DNA from: Calothrix sp. NIES-4105
GTDB lineage: Bacteria > Cyanobacteriota > Cyanobacteriia > Cyanobacteriales > Nostocaceae
DNA: 64,000 nt
Assembly (NCBI RefSeq): GCF_002368415.1
Contig: NZ_AP018290.1
Coordinates: forward strand, 6,027,614 to 6,091,613
Reading direction: 5' to 3'
Part shown: positions 7,870 through 17,000 of the stretch, one piece after another
How the letters are laid out: each line of letters opens with the position of its first letter
Numbering within the stretch: the stretch's first letter is position 1
Notes under the pieces: generated by a model
Told to the model about the DNA's origin: nothing
The model's database searches: none
Seen by the model: only the letters and a program-made list of their open reading frames with translations
Position numbers and translations under genes: made by a program

Positions 7870-8644
7870 AATACATACACCTACAGTTCAAGCAATACCC
7901 TTAATTGCTAATTTACCTCATAGTGGGTTATATATCCCGCCGGATATTGCTGTAACGATGATGCCTTCTCATCTCCAATCTTTACCTAACAGCGACTGGC
8001 ATTTAGAAAAACTTTATGATTTTTTACCATCCTTGGGCATCACAGTAATGCAAGCAAACTACAATCGTTATGTAGTTGATTTAAATAGACAAGCCAAAGA
8101 ACCTTTAAGCGGTAACTTTTGGTCTGCCGTTGTACCACTACAAACAGCTTTCGGTCAACCAATATATCAAACAACTCCGGCGCCGTATCAAGTACAAGAA
8201 CGTATTGATAAGTACTATACACCTTACCATAATCAACTCAGTCAACTTATTGAGCAAAAAGCGCGCGAGTTCGGCAAAGTATATTTACTAGACTTGCATA
8301 GCTTCGGTGGGTTAATAGATGACCAAGTTTGTTTAGGCAACATCAACGGCAAAACCTGTTCAGAACGCTTTATTAATGGCGTAGAATTAGCTTTTATTAA
8401 TCAAAAATATCAAGTCGTTAAAAATAAAACCTTCACAGGTGGATATATTACAAGAAAGTATAGTGAAAACAAAAACTTAGAAACTTTACAAATTGAAATT
8501 AGATATCAAACATATCTTTCGGAGCAAGATATTGACAAACCTCTAATTCCCAAATGGGATATAACTAACTTTTATACGGCTTCTTCAAAGTTACAGCAAG
8601 TGTTTACAAATATAATTCGTTGTACTGAATTATTATCTACTTAA
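7853..8644 (+). CDS. N-formylglutamate amidohydrolase family protein
   Basis: A 263-residue protein of the HutG-like N-formylglutamate amidohydrolase family. It has LIANLPHSGLYIPPDI near residue 20, NRYVVDLNRQ around residue 75, then LLDLHSFGG and late ETLQIEIRYQTYL, which supply the expected His, Asp and Glu zinc ligands. In histidine degradation such enzymes release glutamate and formate from N-formylglutamate. Without other hut genes nearby the substrate is open. ATG at 7853 or the adjacent 7856 can start it. The 5' end overlaps the divergent DUF547 gene, and a doubled hairpin repeat follows the stop. Confidence 0.85.
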   Translation: MMELFTIHTPTVQAIPLIANLPHSGLYIPPDIAVTMMPSHLQSLPNSDWHLEKLYDFLPSLGITVMQANYNRYVVDLNRQAKEPLSGNFWSAVVPLQTAFGQPIYQTTPAPYQVQERIDKYYTPYHNQLSQLIEQKAREFGKVYLLDLHSFGGLIDDQVCLGNINGKTCSERFINGVELAFINQKYQVVKNKTFTGGYITRKYSENKNLETLQIEIRYQTYLSEQDIDKPLIPKWDITNFYTASSKLQQVFTNIIRCTELLST

Positions 8645-8987
8645 ATATACGTAGGGTGGGCATTACCCTAAATATACGTAGGGTGGGCATTGCCCACCTT
8701 ACAGTTTCAAAAATTAAATCAGTACAGGCGCCCATCCTATGCTACAAAAGCCTTTCAATTATAAAGTTTTGCTAAAGTTTGTGAAATACTAGTGTTTTTT
8801 TCAGTGACGTCTCAGGTTCTCTAGCCTAGTTTAGAATTGTGTCACAAAACAATTGCCAATGAAACAAATATTTACTTTGAGTTTAATTTATCTCTGGGTT
8901 TTCCTGGGTCATTAGTTGCTCAAACTACGGTGCCAATATCTTCTCAAAAAATAAAATACTAACTTCATCAAAAATTAAGGATAAAAT
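8645..8987. other. Gap: doubled hairpin repeat and a short dead secreted-peptide gene
   Basis: It contains AAATATACGTAGGGTGGGCATT twice (from 8645 and about 8671), the second copy closing as GGGTGGGCATTGCCCACC. Then comes a frameshifted short signal-peptide frame (8859-8962). No other gene is seen. Confidence 0.55.
8859..8962 (+). pseudogene. Frameshifted remnant of a short secreted peptide
   Basis: ATG 8859 gives MKQIFTLSLIYLWVFLGH and a stop. A shift at about 8910 continues SLVAQTTVPISSQKIKY and a TAA. Joined, this would be a signal peptide with a VAQ-type cleavage site and a very short mature part. It lies 25 bases before another secreted-protein gene. Support is only this pattern. Confidence 0.3.
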
Positions 8988-9449
8988 ATGCGATTCGCAA
9001 AATTATTTACCGTTGCTATCTTAGGTATGGGTATTCTGTCTGCCGCAATTCTTCCTGCTATGGCAGATAAAAAATTTGATAATTTCAAGAAAAATCAGCT
9101 TGCCCAGTTTAAAGGAGATTCTCATCCTGAAACTTGTAAGGAAAAGACGAAAACTCAAGGCAGCTTAAGATACGATTTATGTCAACATCAAGGTAAACCA
9201 GCATATATTAGAGTTACCGATGATGGAACTCCAATCGGTTTTTATGAATTCAAAAATAGACAGTTAGTACAATCTTGCAGTATTGATGCTTTTACTTGCA
9301 GTGGGTACAAAAATAATAAACTAGTTGCTATCTGGAATCTAGAAGCTCAAACCGTAGATTTCAATGTATCGTCACCCAGCAATCGAGAAATAGAAAAAGC
9401 TAACTTGACTGAAGCAAGAAAAGCATTAAGGATATTTGGCTTTAAGTAA
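8988..9449 (+). CDS. Secreted cysteine-containing hypothetical protein
   Basis: A 153-residue protein with a clear Sec signal peptide (MRFAK, a hydrophobic core, then LPAMA before DKKFDN), so it is probably periplasmic or lumenal. The mature part has four cysteines (ETCKEK, YDLCQH, QSCSIDAFTCSG) that could form two disulfides. I do not recognise a named family. ATG 8988 is preceded by AAGGATAAA, a usable ribosome-binding site. It appears monocistronic, followed by an AT-rich gap and a histidine kinase on the same strand. Confidence 0.65.
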   Translation: MRFAKLFTVAILGMGILSAAILPAMADKKFDNFKKNQLAQFKGDSHPETCKEKTKTQGSLRYDLCQHQGKPAYIRVTDDGTPIGFYEFKNRQLVQSCSIDAFTCSGYKNNKLVAIWNLEAQTVDFNVSSPSNREIEKANLTEARKALRIFGFK

Positions 9450-9607
9450 GTATTTGATTTTATTGTATTTAATTATACTCCAAACTTGAGAGCTTCAAGT
9501 CGGGAATAAAATACAAATACACTAAATAGTATTAAGTTTAAGTAATATTTTGGATTAACTGTGTTAATTTCAATACAATTAGCACATAATATAATTATTA
9601 GATCACA

Positions 9608-10870
9608 GTGTGCTATCGACTCATGCTGACTTCCTCAGTAGTTTTATCTGTCATCGTCACCATGATTATTCTCGGCGCCGGAATAATGGGACTATGTATT
9701 TTTAGAACTAGTAAAATTTTAACTTTATTTGAAATAGAATCTGACCGCTCCAGTTGGCAGATTATGTACCGATTGATGATTTTTTTTCTATGCGGTTACT
9801 CATTACTAGCTTATTTAATAAGTGCAAGGCTTTTTGAATGGGTACCGTTGTTAACTGGCATGGTTTTCTTTCTCGGAGCGCTATTTGTTTGGTTTAGCGT
9901 CAACGTTTACTATCGCACACTGCATCGATTTTTGCAAATACAGGATAAGTACCGCACAGCAAAAGAAAATGCGGAGACTCTTTTATTCCAATTGCAGAAA
10001 GTTCAGCAATCTCAACTACAATCAATTCATCGTGAGACTATGCTGGCTTTAGGGCAAATGGTTGCTGGAGTAGCACACGAAATTAATAATCCAGTCAGCT
10101 TTATAGAAGGCAACCTAAGCCATGTTAGTTCATATACCCAAAATTTGCTAGACCTTGTAGCTACTTATGCGTCTGCATATCCAAATCCTGATACTAGAGT
10201 ACTTAATGCCATTGCTGCAAGTGACCTAGAGTTTATTAAAACCGATTTTCCAAATATAATTACCTCTATGGAGGTAGGCGCCAGTCGTATTAGTGAGATA
10301 GTACAATCGCTCTCAAGTTTCTCGCGCTTAAATGAAGCAGACTTTAAAAAAGCTAATATTCATGAAGGCATTGATAGTACCCTGATAATTTTGCGGCATC
10401 GTCTCAACTCTTGTGGGCGCCAAGGTAAAAGTATTTCGGTAATTCAAGAGTATGGGGAAATTCCTAAAATATATTGTAATCCGCGCGTTTTAAATCAAGT
10501 ATTTTTCCATGTAATAAATAATGCTATCGACGCACTGAATAAAAAAGCAATAACGAATACTCAAGCAGAAGACGAAATACCAACTATTCGTATTCGTACA
10601 TCTTCTCAAAATAATCAAATTAATATTCAAATAATCGACAATGGCTGTGGAATTAGTAAAGAAGTTTGTAAAAATATTTTTAGACCATTTTTTACCACTA
10701 AACCTGTTGGGCAAGGCACTGGTTTAGGATTGTCTATTAGTCATCAAATCATTGTAGAACAGCACGGTGGTACTATTAAATGTTCTTCGATTGAAAATCA
10801 AGGTGCTGAATTTATTATTACACTTCCTATTAACGAATCATCAAAATTTAATCAAGCTCAACAAAGCTGA
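9608..10870 (+). CDS. Membrane-bound sensor histidine kinase
   Basis: About 420 residues. Three or four hydrophobic segments lie in residues 10-100, then a coiled-coil linker (YRTAKENAETLLFQLQKVQ). The H-box VAHEINNPVSF has the phospho-accepting His at residue 157. The ATPase domain follows, with an N-box (VFFHVINNAIDAL), DNGCGISKE and GTGLGLSISHQI. There is no receiver, PAS or GAF domain, so the signal is probably read by the membrane part. This HEINNP subtype is common in cyanobacterial hybrid or orphan kinases. No response-regulator gene is adjacent, so the partner is unknown. Start GTG 9608 or ATG 9623. Confidence 0.85.
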   Translation: MCYRLMLTSSVVLSVIVTMIILGAGIMGLCIFRTSKILTLFEIESDRSSWQIMYRLMIFFLCGYSLLAYLISARLFEWVPLLTGMVFFLGALFVWFSVNVYYRTLHRFLQIQDKYRTAKENAETLLFQLQKVQQSQLQSIHRETMLALGQMVAGVAHEINNPVSFIEGNLSHVSSYTQNLLDLVATYASAYPNPDTRVLNAIAASDLEFIKTDFPNIITSMEVGASRISEIVQSLSSFSRLNEADFKKANIHEGIDSTLIILRHRLNSCGRQGKSISVIQEYGEIPKIYCNPRVLNQVFFHVINNAIDALNKKAITNTQAEDEIPTIRIRTSSQNNQINIQIIDNGCGISKEVCKNIFRPFFTTKPVGQGTGLGLSISHQIIVEQHGGTIKCSSIENQGAEFIITLPINESSKFNQAQQS

Positions 10871-11144
10871 TGAGCGCGTTTGCACACAAAAAACTCAGGA
10901 GTTACACGCGCAGAGGGGATATTGCCTTATCGGTCTAAATTAACACAGCCCTAATCAATTATAGTACAAGTTTATGCTTAAATGTGGAGGCGCCTGAGTA
11001 TCTCGATACCATTCGTAGTAAAACGAACGGCTTATAGGAAAAGCTTAAGTTCATGGATTTATTTATCTTTCATAAGTAAGTATTTAATGAAACACAAAAT
11101 TGTCTATGATTGTATAGATAAGTACCAGAACGCAAATATTAGGC

Positions 11145-12833
11145 ATGAAAGCATCAGAGACGACTCTTCGCAATCTACTAGAAGGTGGAAAACAGTTCCA
11201 AATACCATTATATCAAAGACCCTACTCTTGGAAAAAAGAGAACTGGGAGACTCTTTAGAAAGACTTGATTAGTCTTTATAGAGAAGAAGTACAAGGTTCT
11301 TATTTTCTTGGCCCCATAGTAACTCAAGCAATACCAGGAACTGCGGATAGCATTTCACCGTTTATTGTCATTGATGGACAACAGCGTCTTACAACTTTAA
11401 CAATTCTTCTGAGCGCATTACGAAATCATCTTAAAAAGACAGACAAAGACATAGCCCAAGAAATCGATGAACTATACTTAATAAATAAGTTTAAGAAAAA
11501 CGATGATATTTATAAAGTCTTGCCAACACAAGGCGACCGAGATGTTTATAAAAGTATTGTCCAGAGCAAACAGGCAAAGGATATTAAAAAAGAAGGACAA
11601 ATTTATGAAGCATATAAGTTTTTTGAAGGATTGTTTAAAAAACCAGATATAGAAGACGAGACTGAATTTGATTTGACAAAGTTCAAAACTATTTTACTTG
11701 AAAAATTGATATTAGTAAATATTACTACCGATGATGGTGATAATCCATATTTGATATTTGAAAGTCTAAACAACAAAGGTGAAGACTTAACTCAAGCTGA
11801 CTTAGTACGTAATTATATATTTATGAAGTTAGCTCCAGAAGACCGAGACGATATATATAATAATGAATGGTATCCACTGCAAGAGAGCTTTAAAGTATGT
11901 ACTGAATCAAAAGAATATACGACTGAGTTAACAAATGCGCTATGGTTTTATTTGCGTAAAGATGGAGACGCTGTTAGTGAAAAGGAAGTATATAAGAATA
12001 TCAAGAAGCGCTTTGATCGCTCACAGGTTGGAACAAAAGCAGAGTTAGAAAATCTTATAAAATTTATTAAATATTATCAAAGAATTAAGTTTTTTAAAGA
12101 CGAACCGCAGCCAAAGCTAAAACGCCGCTTTGAACGGTTAATTAGGCTTGATTTTCAAACCTGTCAAATATTTCTACTCAATATTTATAATTTATACGAT
12201 GAAGGCAGCTTGTCGCTTGCAGAATTTGAAGAAATTTTGCGCTATTTAGAATCATATTTCATTCGTCGTTTGCTTGCTAATATTCCAACTAATACTTTGG
12301 GTACTGTATTTAACGCTTTATATTCCGAAGTCAAAAAGGTAAACGCCGATAATATTGTTGAAGGACTACGGCAAGTAATGAGGAGTTTTGAAAAAACGAA
12401 AGTTTTCCCAGACGATGAAGCATTTCGTCAAGGAATTATTCATGCGACCTTATATACGAAGAAACCCAGTGACAGAGCAAAACTAATTCTTGAAACTATC
12501 GAAACATCGTTGACAAAAGAAACACCTAACTATGAAAATTTAAATATTGAGCATGTTATGCCTCAAACTCTTAGTAAAGAGTGGAAAACAGCTTTAGGAG
12601 CAAACCATGCTTCGATTCACAAAAAATGGGTGCATACTTTAGGTAACTTAACACTTACAGGCTATAACCCACAATTATCAAATGATTCATTTGTTGAAAA
12701 GTTAAATATTCTTAATTCAAGTAATGTAAGTTTAAATAAATACTTCCAAAATATTACTAACTGGAATGAAGAAGCAATTCAAACGCGCGCAAATTATTTA
12801 GCTGACTTAGCAATTAAAATATGGCCTAGGTAA
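11145..12833 (+). pseudogene. GmrSD-like DUF262/DUF1524 protein with an in-frame amber codon
   Basis: ATG 11145 begins MKASETTLRNLLEGG, then QIPLYQRPYSWKKENWETL, the standard DUF262 opening. TAG at 11256-11258 interrupts it at codon 38. The same frame resumes KDLISLYREEVQGSYFLG, with DGQQRLTTL at residues 77-81 and a C-terminal DUF1524 HNH part (LNIEHVMPQTL, HTLGNLTLTGYN). Family members have tryptophan where the TAG stands (W..LW.DL), so a single TGG to TAG change explains it. GmrSD-type proteins are nucleotide-dependent type IV restriction enzymes against modified phage DNA. TTG at 11265 could restart translation, but that would lose the YQRPYSW segment. Confidence 0.8.
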
Positions 12834-12837
12834 AAAC

Positions 12838-12867
12838 TGTAGAGACCTTACATGTACGGTCTCTACA
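12838..12867. terminator. Hairpin TGTAGAGACC / GGTCTCTACA after the GmrSD-like gene
   Basis: Perfect 10-base arms around TTACATGTAC, directly after the stop codon. Its position suits a terminator, though no long T-run follows on this strand. Related hairpins lie at 16827 and 42283. Confidence 0.55.
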
Positions 12868-12946
12868 TTTCCGGAAACAACGCAAAATCATGGATTTCGA
12901 TTAGAATGGAATAGACGTACAAATAAACTACATAGTAGAGGTCGTG

Positions 12947-13276
12947 ATGTCAGAACAAAGTGTAGTTAAAAACCAGCCTGAAAATGAAACAAAACTTAGT
13001 AGTGCTGATGTATCTATAATAGATATTTTAAAAGAAATGCAGCAAGTACCTAGAGAATACTGGTTTAATTTACTTAAAATTATTAAGCTCTATCGTGAAA
13101 GTGTAACTCAAACGGTAGGTTCAAAACAAACTCAAGATACTGAGCGATTGGTCGAACAACATCGTGCGTTAAGTGAGTTGAATAAACAGTGGATAGAAGA
13201 AGGAGATGAAAAAGAACAAACGGAAACTTGGGAATATCTCCGCCAAAATCTAGATAAACACCGCACTTCTATATAA
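12947..13276 (+). CDS. Putative antitoxin paired with PIN toxin
   Basis: A 109-residue, charged, helical protein with no membrane segment. It contains ILKEMQQVPREYWFNLLKIIKLYRE, like small proteins that precede cyanobacterial PIN genes, and a Glu/Gln-rich C-terminus. It lies 12 bases before a PIN-domain gene on the same strand, the classic antitoxin-toxin order. No known DNA-binding motif can be named from sequence alone. ATG 12947 is preferred. A GTG sits directly before it. Confidence 0.6.
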   Translation: MSEQSVVKNQPENETKLSSADVSIIDILKEMQQVPREYWFNLLKIIKLYRESVTQTVGSKQTQDTERLVEQHRALSELNKQWIEEGDEKEQTETWEYLRQNLDKHRTSI

Positions 13277-13288
13277 AGTGGTGTTTAT

Positions 13289-13744
13289 ATGAGTCGAATA
13301 GTTATGTTGGACAGTGGCCCTTTAGGGATGGTAACAAATCCTAAAACAAATATTAGCCTGCATCAAGAGTGTAAGTTGTGGTTAGATAATTTACCATTGC
13401 TTGGGTATGAGGTTGTTTTACCTGAAATAACAGATTACGAAGTACGACGCGAATTATTGCGCTCTAATAAGTTAGCAGGTATTAGGCGCCTAGACCAACT
13501 CAAAGCTGCGATTACTTATTTACCTATCACTACGGAAACTATGCTTTTAGCTGCTCAGTTATGGGCAGAAGTAAGGTGTCAAGGAAGACCAACTGCTGAT
13601 TCTACAGCACTTGATGGAGATGTAATTCTTGCTGCACAAGCATTATTAGAGCAAACTGAAAATAAAGAAGTTATAGTTGCTACAACGAATGTAAGACATT
13701 TATCGATATTTGTAGACGCGCGGGAATGGCATTTAATTGTTTGA
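13289..13744 (+). CDS. PIN-domain nuclease, VapC-like toxin
   Basis: A 151-residue PIN protein. MLDSGPLGMV holds the first catalytic Asp, EITDYEVRREL the second acidic position, ALDGDVILAAQA the third, and ATTNVRHLSIF the fourth region. These form the metal-binding acidic cluster of VapC-type RNases, which cleave tRNA or rRNA when freed from the antitoxin. It lies directly after a small antitoxin-like gene, and the pair sits next to a broken restriction gene in a GGCGCC-poor stretch, consistent with an acquired defence or stability module. The RNA target is unknown. Confidence 0.8.
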   Translation: MSRIVMLDSGPLGMVTNPKTNISLHQECKLWLDNLPLLGYEVVLPEITDYEVRRELLRSNKLAGIRRLDQLKAAITYLPITTETMLLAAQLWAEVRCQGRPTADSTALDGDVILAAQALLEQTENKEVIVATTNVRHLSIFVDAREWHLIV

Positions 13745-13778
13745 CATTTTTAATTAATTATGATTTTACTGTTGTTTA

Positions 13779-13812
13779 TGTTTGGAACGGGCAAGGATGC
13801 CCATTCCACTTA
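13779..13812. repeat. GAACGGGCAAGGATGCCCATTCC hairpin repeat
   Basis: The imperfect inverted repeat GGAACGGGCAAGG...GCCCATTCC occurs again at about 15565, 43946 and 56033. It lies between the convergent PIN and RtcB genes and could act as a two-way terminator. Confidence 0.5.
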
Positions 13813-13847
13813 CATATTTTATTTGGGAGTCTCTTAAGTTGTGAGTT

Positions 13848-15296
13848 TTAGGCTTTGAAGGTTAGTATTGGGCTTAACAAAGCTACGACTTCTATCATTT
13901 TTGCTTCTACTTGCACATCAATCACTGATTGTATAGGTTTATATGCAATAGGCGCCTCTTCAATTCTACGTTCTTCCCGTAAAGTAATACAGTCAACTCC
14001 AGTTAGTCCCAGTTCTTGTTCAGTGTATGATACTCCTTGACGGGTTAGTTCAAAGCGACTACGCTGTCTTCCTGCACCGTGAGATGCGGAATTTAGAAAT
14101 TTAGGGTTGCTTTTTCCTACACATAGGTATGAGTGGGCGCCCATTGAACCAGGAATAATTACGGCTTGGTTATCGAATGCAGGACAGGCGCCTTTGCGTG
14201 TTACCCATTTGTTGATTTGAGATTGAGGTAAAGTAATGTTGTGGGGTAAGTCATAAATTAGTGGCGCCTCGATATCACCGAATACTTGGCGTAACCGTAA
14301 CCGTAGTAACTCCGCTAAAAATAAACGATTTAGAAATCCATAATTTGCTGCTGTTGCTTCTGCTTGTAAATAGCTTTTTACTAGTTCAGGATGCGAATTT
14401 ACTGATAATGGGAATATATGTGAATCAGGATATTTTACACCTGACGCCCATGCAGATGAAGCGTTATCACGCCATGCACCACCAATATATTTACCAACGT
14501 TTCGTGAACCAGAGTGAATCATAAAAGCTAGCTGCCCTTCTTTTACTCCCCATAAATGCGCTAATGAACGGTTTTCAATTTTTTCTACACGCTGAATTTC
14601 GACAAAATGATTTCCACCACCAATAGTAGCTAAACCTCCATCGCGTACAAGTCCTTCATTTGGGACAAGTTCGGATGGCGCTTTTTTCCAGCTTCCCTCC
14701 ATTGAACCATTGAGGAAAATACGGTCTATTTCTTTGGATAACTGTGTAAAATCTGATTTAATGAAGCTTCCCGTTGGCGCCTCAAACATTGCATCAAGCC
14801 ATCCCAAAACACCGTCCTGAAATAACGCGCGCATGGAAGAAGCGCTCATTGTCACATCGCGAGTGCCAAAAAAGTAGTCGCCGCGCATCAATTCGACAAA
14901 TTTGTCACGCTGTGCGAGAAATTTATCGATGGTTAAATCCGCAACATGTAACCGCATTCCGCAGTTTATATCTGAACCGACAGCAGCAGGAATTATCATA
15001 TTCTCGGTTTCAATAACCGAACCAATGGCAACACCTGCATCTCCTGGATGAAAATCTGGCGTAGCACAGGCGCCGCATACACATCCACCAGCCGGATGCT
15101 CGATACTAGCAAGTCGTGCTAGTTGATTAAAAGCCTTTGCTTCGACTGGAAACCCTTCCGGTAAAAGAACCGAAGCTATAGGTACATCTTGCTTTGATTT
15201 ATTCAAGCGAACCGAATAAGTTTTATTTTCGTAGCTAACATCCAAACCCTGACGCGACAACGCGCGTAGGAGACGAGACATATTTTTGGGCTGCAT
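13848..15296 (-). CDS. rtcB: RtcB family RNA ligase
   Basis: A 482-residue RtcB-type protein. Visible motifs are ATPDFHPGDAGVAIGSV, GSDINCGMR (Asp109 and Cys112, probable Mn ligands), GGGNHFVEIQ, FMIHSGSRNVG, VIIPGSMGAHS and SASHGAGR, the last carrying the His that becomes guanylylated. RtcB joins 2',3'-cyclic phosphate and 5'-OH RNA ends and serves in RNA repair. No archease or rtcA gene is adjacent. The start is ATG 15296, with a second candidate Met five codons later. The length is within the usual range. The gene is rich in GGCGCC sites, consistent with a long-resident core gene. Confidence 0.88.
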   Translation of the reverse strand: MQPKNMSRLLRALSRQGLDVSYENKTYSVRLNKSKQDVPIASVLLPEGFPVEAKAFNQLARLASIEHPAGGCVCGACATPDFHPGDAGVAIGSVIETENMIIPAAVGSDINCGMRLHVADLTIDKFLAQRDKFVELMRGDYFFGTRDVTMSASSMRALFQDGVLGWLDAMFEAPTGSFIKSDFTQLSKEIDRIFLNGSMEGSWKKAPSELVPNEGLVRDGGLATIGGGNHFVEIQRVEKIENRSLAHLWGVKEGQLAFMIHSGSRNVGKYIGGAWRDNASSAWASGVKYPDSHIFPLSVNSHPELVKSYLQAEATAANYGFLNRLFLAELLRLRLRQVFGDIEAPLIYDLPHNITLPQSQINKWVTRKGACPAFDNQAVIIPGSMGAHSYLCVGKSNPKFLNSASHGAGRQRSRFELTRQGVSYTEQELGLTGVDCITLREERRIEEAPIAYKPIQSVIDVQVEAKMIEVVALLSPILTFKA

Positions 15297-15864
15297 GAAA
15301 TCTCTAGTTATGAGTTACTAGTACTCAAATAAGTTTTTATGTTTTTGAAGCGTTGAGACGTTCGTTCAGCAGCCACGTCTGTTTGGTGTTAACTCTTTTC
15401 TCGTGGAGATAGAGAATTGAGAAGTTTATTACCTAAGACTTTATTAGCACATTATTCATAAAAATGGCAAGTAAAAAATGCCTAAGACTTGTAAAAAATA
15501 AATTAATTATCTTGTGGGGTAGGCGTCCTCGCCTGCCCTTGATATAGGATACCTGCCCTTTATATGGAACGGGCAAGATGCCCATTCCACAAGAATACTT
15601 ATAATTTTAATTACATTTGTACTTAAACGACATGCTAATAGCTAGGCATGTTTTCTACTATTTCACAAATTGCGGAAAATGGGGTTCAAAATAGGACAGA
15701 TTTTTTACTGCCACATGACTAAATAACCAAATTGCTGTATTTATGACAGTGTAGAATATAGCGCTTTAATAATGGAGGCGCCCACTCGCATACAAAAAAG
15801 TTCCCCACTCCCGGCAAACAACGGCTAGATGCACTGTTTATGGTGTCGTTTGATTTATAAATAA
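15297..15864. other. Gap of ~570 bases with hairpin repeats
   Basis: No gene is visible. It holds GGGGTAGGCGTCCTCGCCTGCCC near 15517 and GGAACGGGCAAGATGCCCATTCC near 15565, members of the dispersed hairpin families. The last ~200 bases are the unremarkable upstream region of the ferritin-like gene. Confidence 0.55.
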
Positions 15865-16830
15865 ATGATTAAACAGCGATTTATAACAGGGTCAAGTCTA
15901 CCAAGCTCTGAAGAAAATAAACTTTTATGTTGGCTTTCAAGAGAACTAGGCGCCCGTATCGGGCAACCGGGCTTATATGAGGCAACACCTTTAAGTCCTA
16001 TCTACTGGGGCGCCAGCTATTTTGGCTTGAATAAAGTTAAAAGCTTTCAATGTGCTGATTTGAATCAACAGGCTGAAATATTGCGGCTTTGCAATTCCTC
16101 TGTGTTGGAACAAGTATACATAATTGAAAAAGCTTGTGTAAATTACATGGCAAAAATGGTGTTATTGCATGAAAGTACCGAAGAACAAATGCTCTATAGC
16201 TTATTTTGTGCCGATGAAGCAATGCACGTTGCAAAAATTAATCCATTTTTACCAACTCCAAAATTAGCCCCAAAATTAGCCCCAAAATTAGCCCCAAAAT
16301 TAGCCAAGTTAGGAATTGAAGACAATCAATTGCTCAAATTTTTAAATAGCGTAATTGATATCGAAGACAAAGCTGTTATTTTATTTGTTCTTCTGGTTTT
16401 GGATGGGTGGAGTTTGAGTTATTACCGCAGCTTGGCTCTTGAATGCCACGAACCTGATATAAGCTTGATATTACAAGGTTTTTTAACAGATAAAAGCCGT
16501 CACCATGCAACGTCCGTAATGTTATTTCATAATTTGTCTTTAACTACACAAAGCGAAAGCATAATTGTGGAAACTTTATCCAAATTTTTGCAAGTAATGC
16601 AAGTTGAACCTCAGCAGACTATTATAGCGGCAATTGCCCAAATCAAAGGAGATTTATCGCTGCATGAAAAAATCTGTATTTTTGAAGAGCTAGATACGGA
16701 GGCTCAAAGTACAACTCGTTTAAAATTTTTACGTTCTTTGATGCGAAACCCTAATTCTGCCAATATTGTACAAATGCTCTCTGCGCGCGGAGCATTTCAC
16801 CCGTGTACGTGTAAAGACGTAATTAAGTAG
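15865..16830 (+). CDS. Ferritin-like diiron-fold protein with PKLA tandem repeat
   Basis: A 321-residue helical protein. VYIIEKACVNYMAKMVLLHES and SLFCADEAMHVAKI supply Glu and ExxH-type motifs of a ferritin-like four-helix fold. Later helices include IDIEDKAVILFVLLVLDGW and FLTDKSRHHATSVML with further His and Glu. A diiron oxygenase-like or ferritin-like role is likely, but the substrate is unknown. An unusual feature is PKLA repeated four times, encoded by four exact 12-base units at 16258-16305, in the loop between the second and third helices. The TAG stop at 16828 lies inside a hairpin repeat. Confidence 0.55.
   Translation: MIKQRFITGSSLPSSEENKLLCWLSRELGARIGQPGLYEATPLSPIYWGASYFGLNKVKSFQCADLNQQAEILRLCNSSVLEQVYIIEKACVNYMAKMVLLHESTEEQMLYSLFCADEAMHVAKINPFLPTPKLAPKLAPKLAPKLAKLGIEDNQLLKFLNSVIDIEDKAVILFVLLVLDGWSLSYYRSLALECHEPDISLILQGFLTDKSRHHATSVMLFHNLSLTTQSESIIVETLSKFLQVMQVEPQQTIIAAIAQIKGDLSLHEKICIFEELDTEAQSTTRLKFLRSLMRNPNSANIVQMLSARGAFHPCTCKDVIK
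16258..16305 (+). repeat. Four exact 12-base tandem units (PKLA repeat) within a gene
   Basis: CCAAAATTAGCC four times head to tail, in frame, giving Pro-Lys-Leu-Ala four times. Exact identity implies recent slippage expansion and probable length variation between strains. Confidence 0.9.
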
Positions 16831-16854
16831 AGAGGTGATTAATCACGTCTCTAC
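16827..16854. terminator. Hairpin GTAGAGA...TCTCTAC spanning the stop codon
   Basis: GTAGAGAGGTGATTAATCACGTCTCTAC is nearly self-complementary, with TGATTAATCA as the palindromic core. The stop codon of the ferritin-like gene is within the left arm. An A-run and a second small hairpin (AGTGGCAATGCCACT, about 16874) follow. Confidence 0.55.
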
Positions 16855-17000
16855 CAAAAATAATCAAAAAAAAAGTGGCAATGCCACTTATGCTTGTAAT
16901 TCCCAGGTAGAACCTTAAGATTAGTATATTGTTTATACAATTTTCAAATAGTATAAACTTACACTATTCAGAATTTTTTATATAAAGAATTAGTCGGCTT

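Noticed and set aside
10982..11272. 96-codon plus-strand frame before the GmrSD-like gene
   Set aside because: It is out of frame with the conserved MKASETTLRNLLEGG sequence that overlaps it; the real gene starts at 11145.
13855..15016. Several plus-strand open frames across rtcB
   Set aside because: Shadows of a strongly conserved minus-strand gene.
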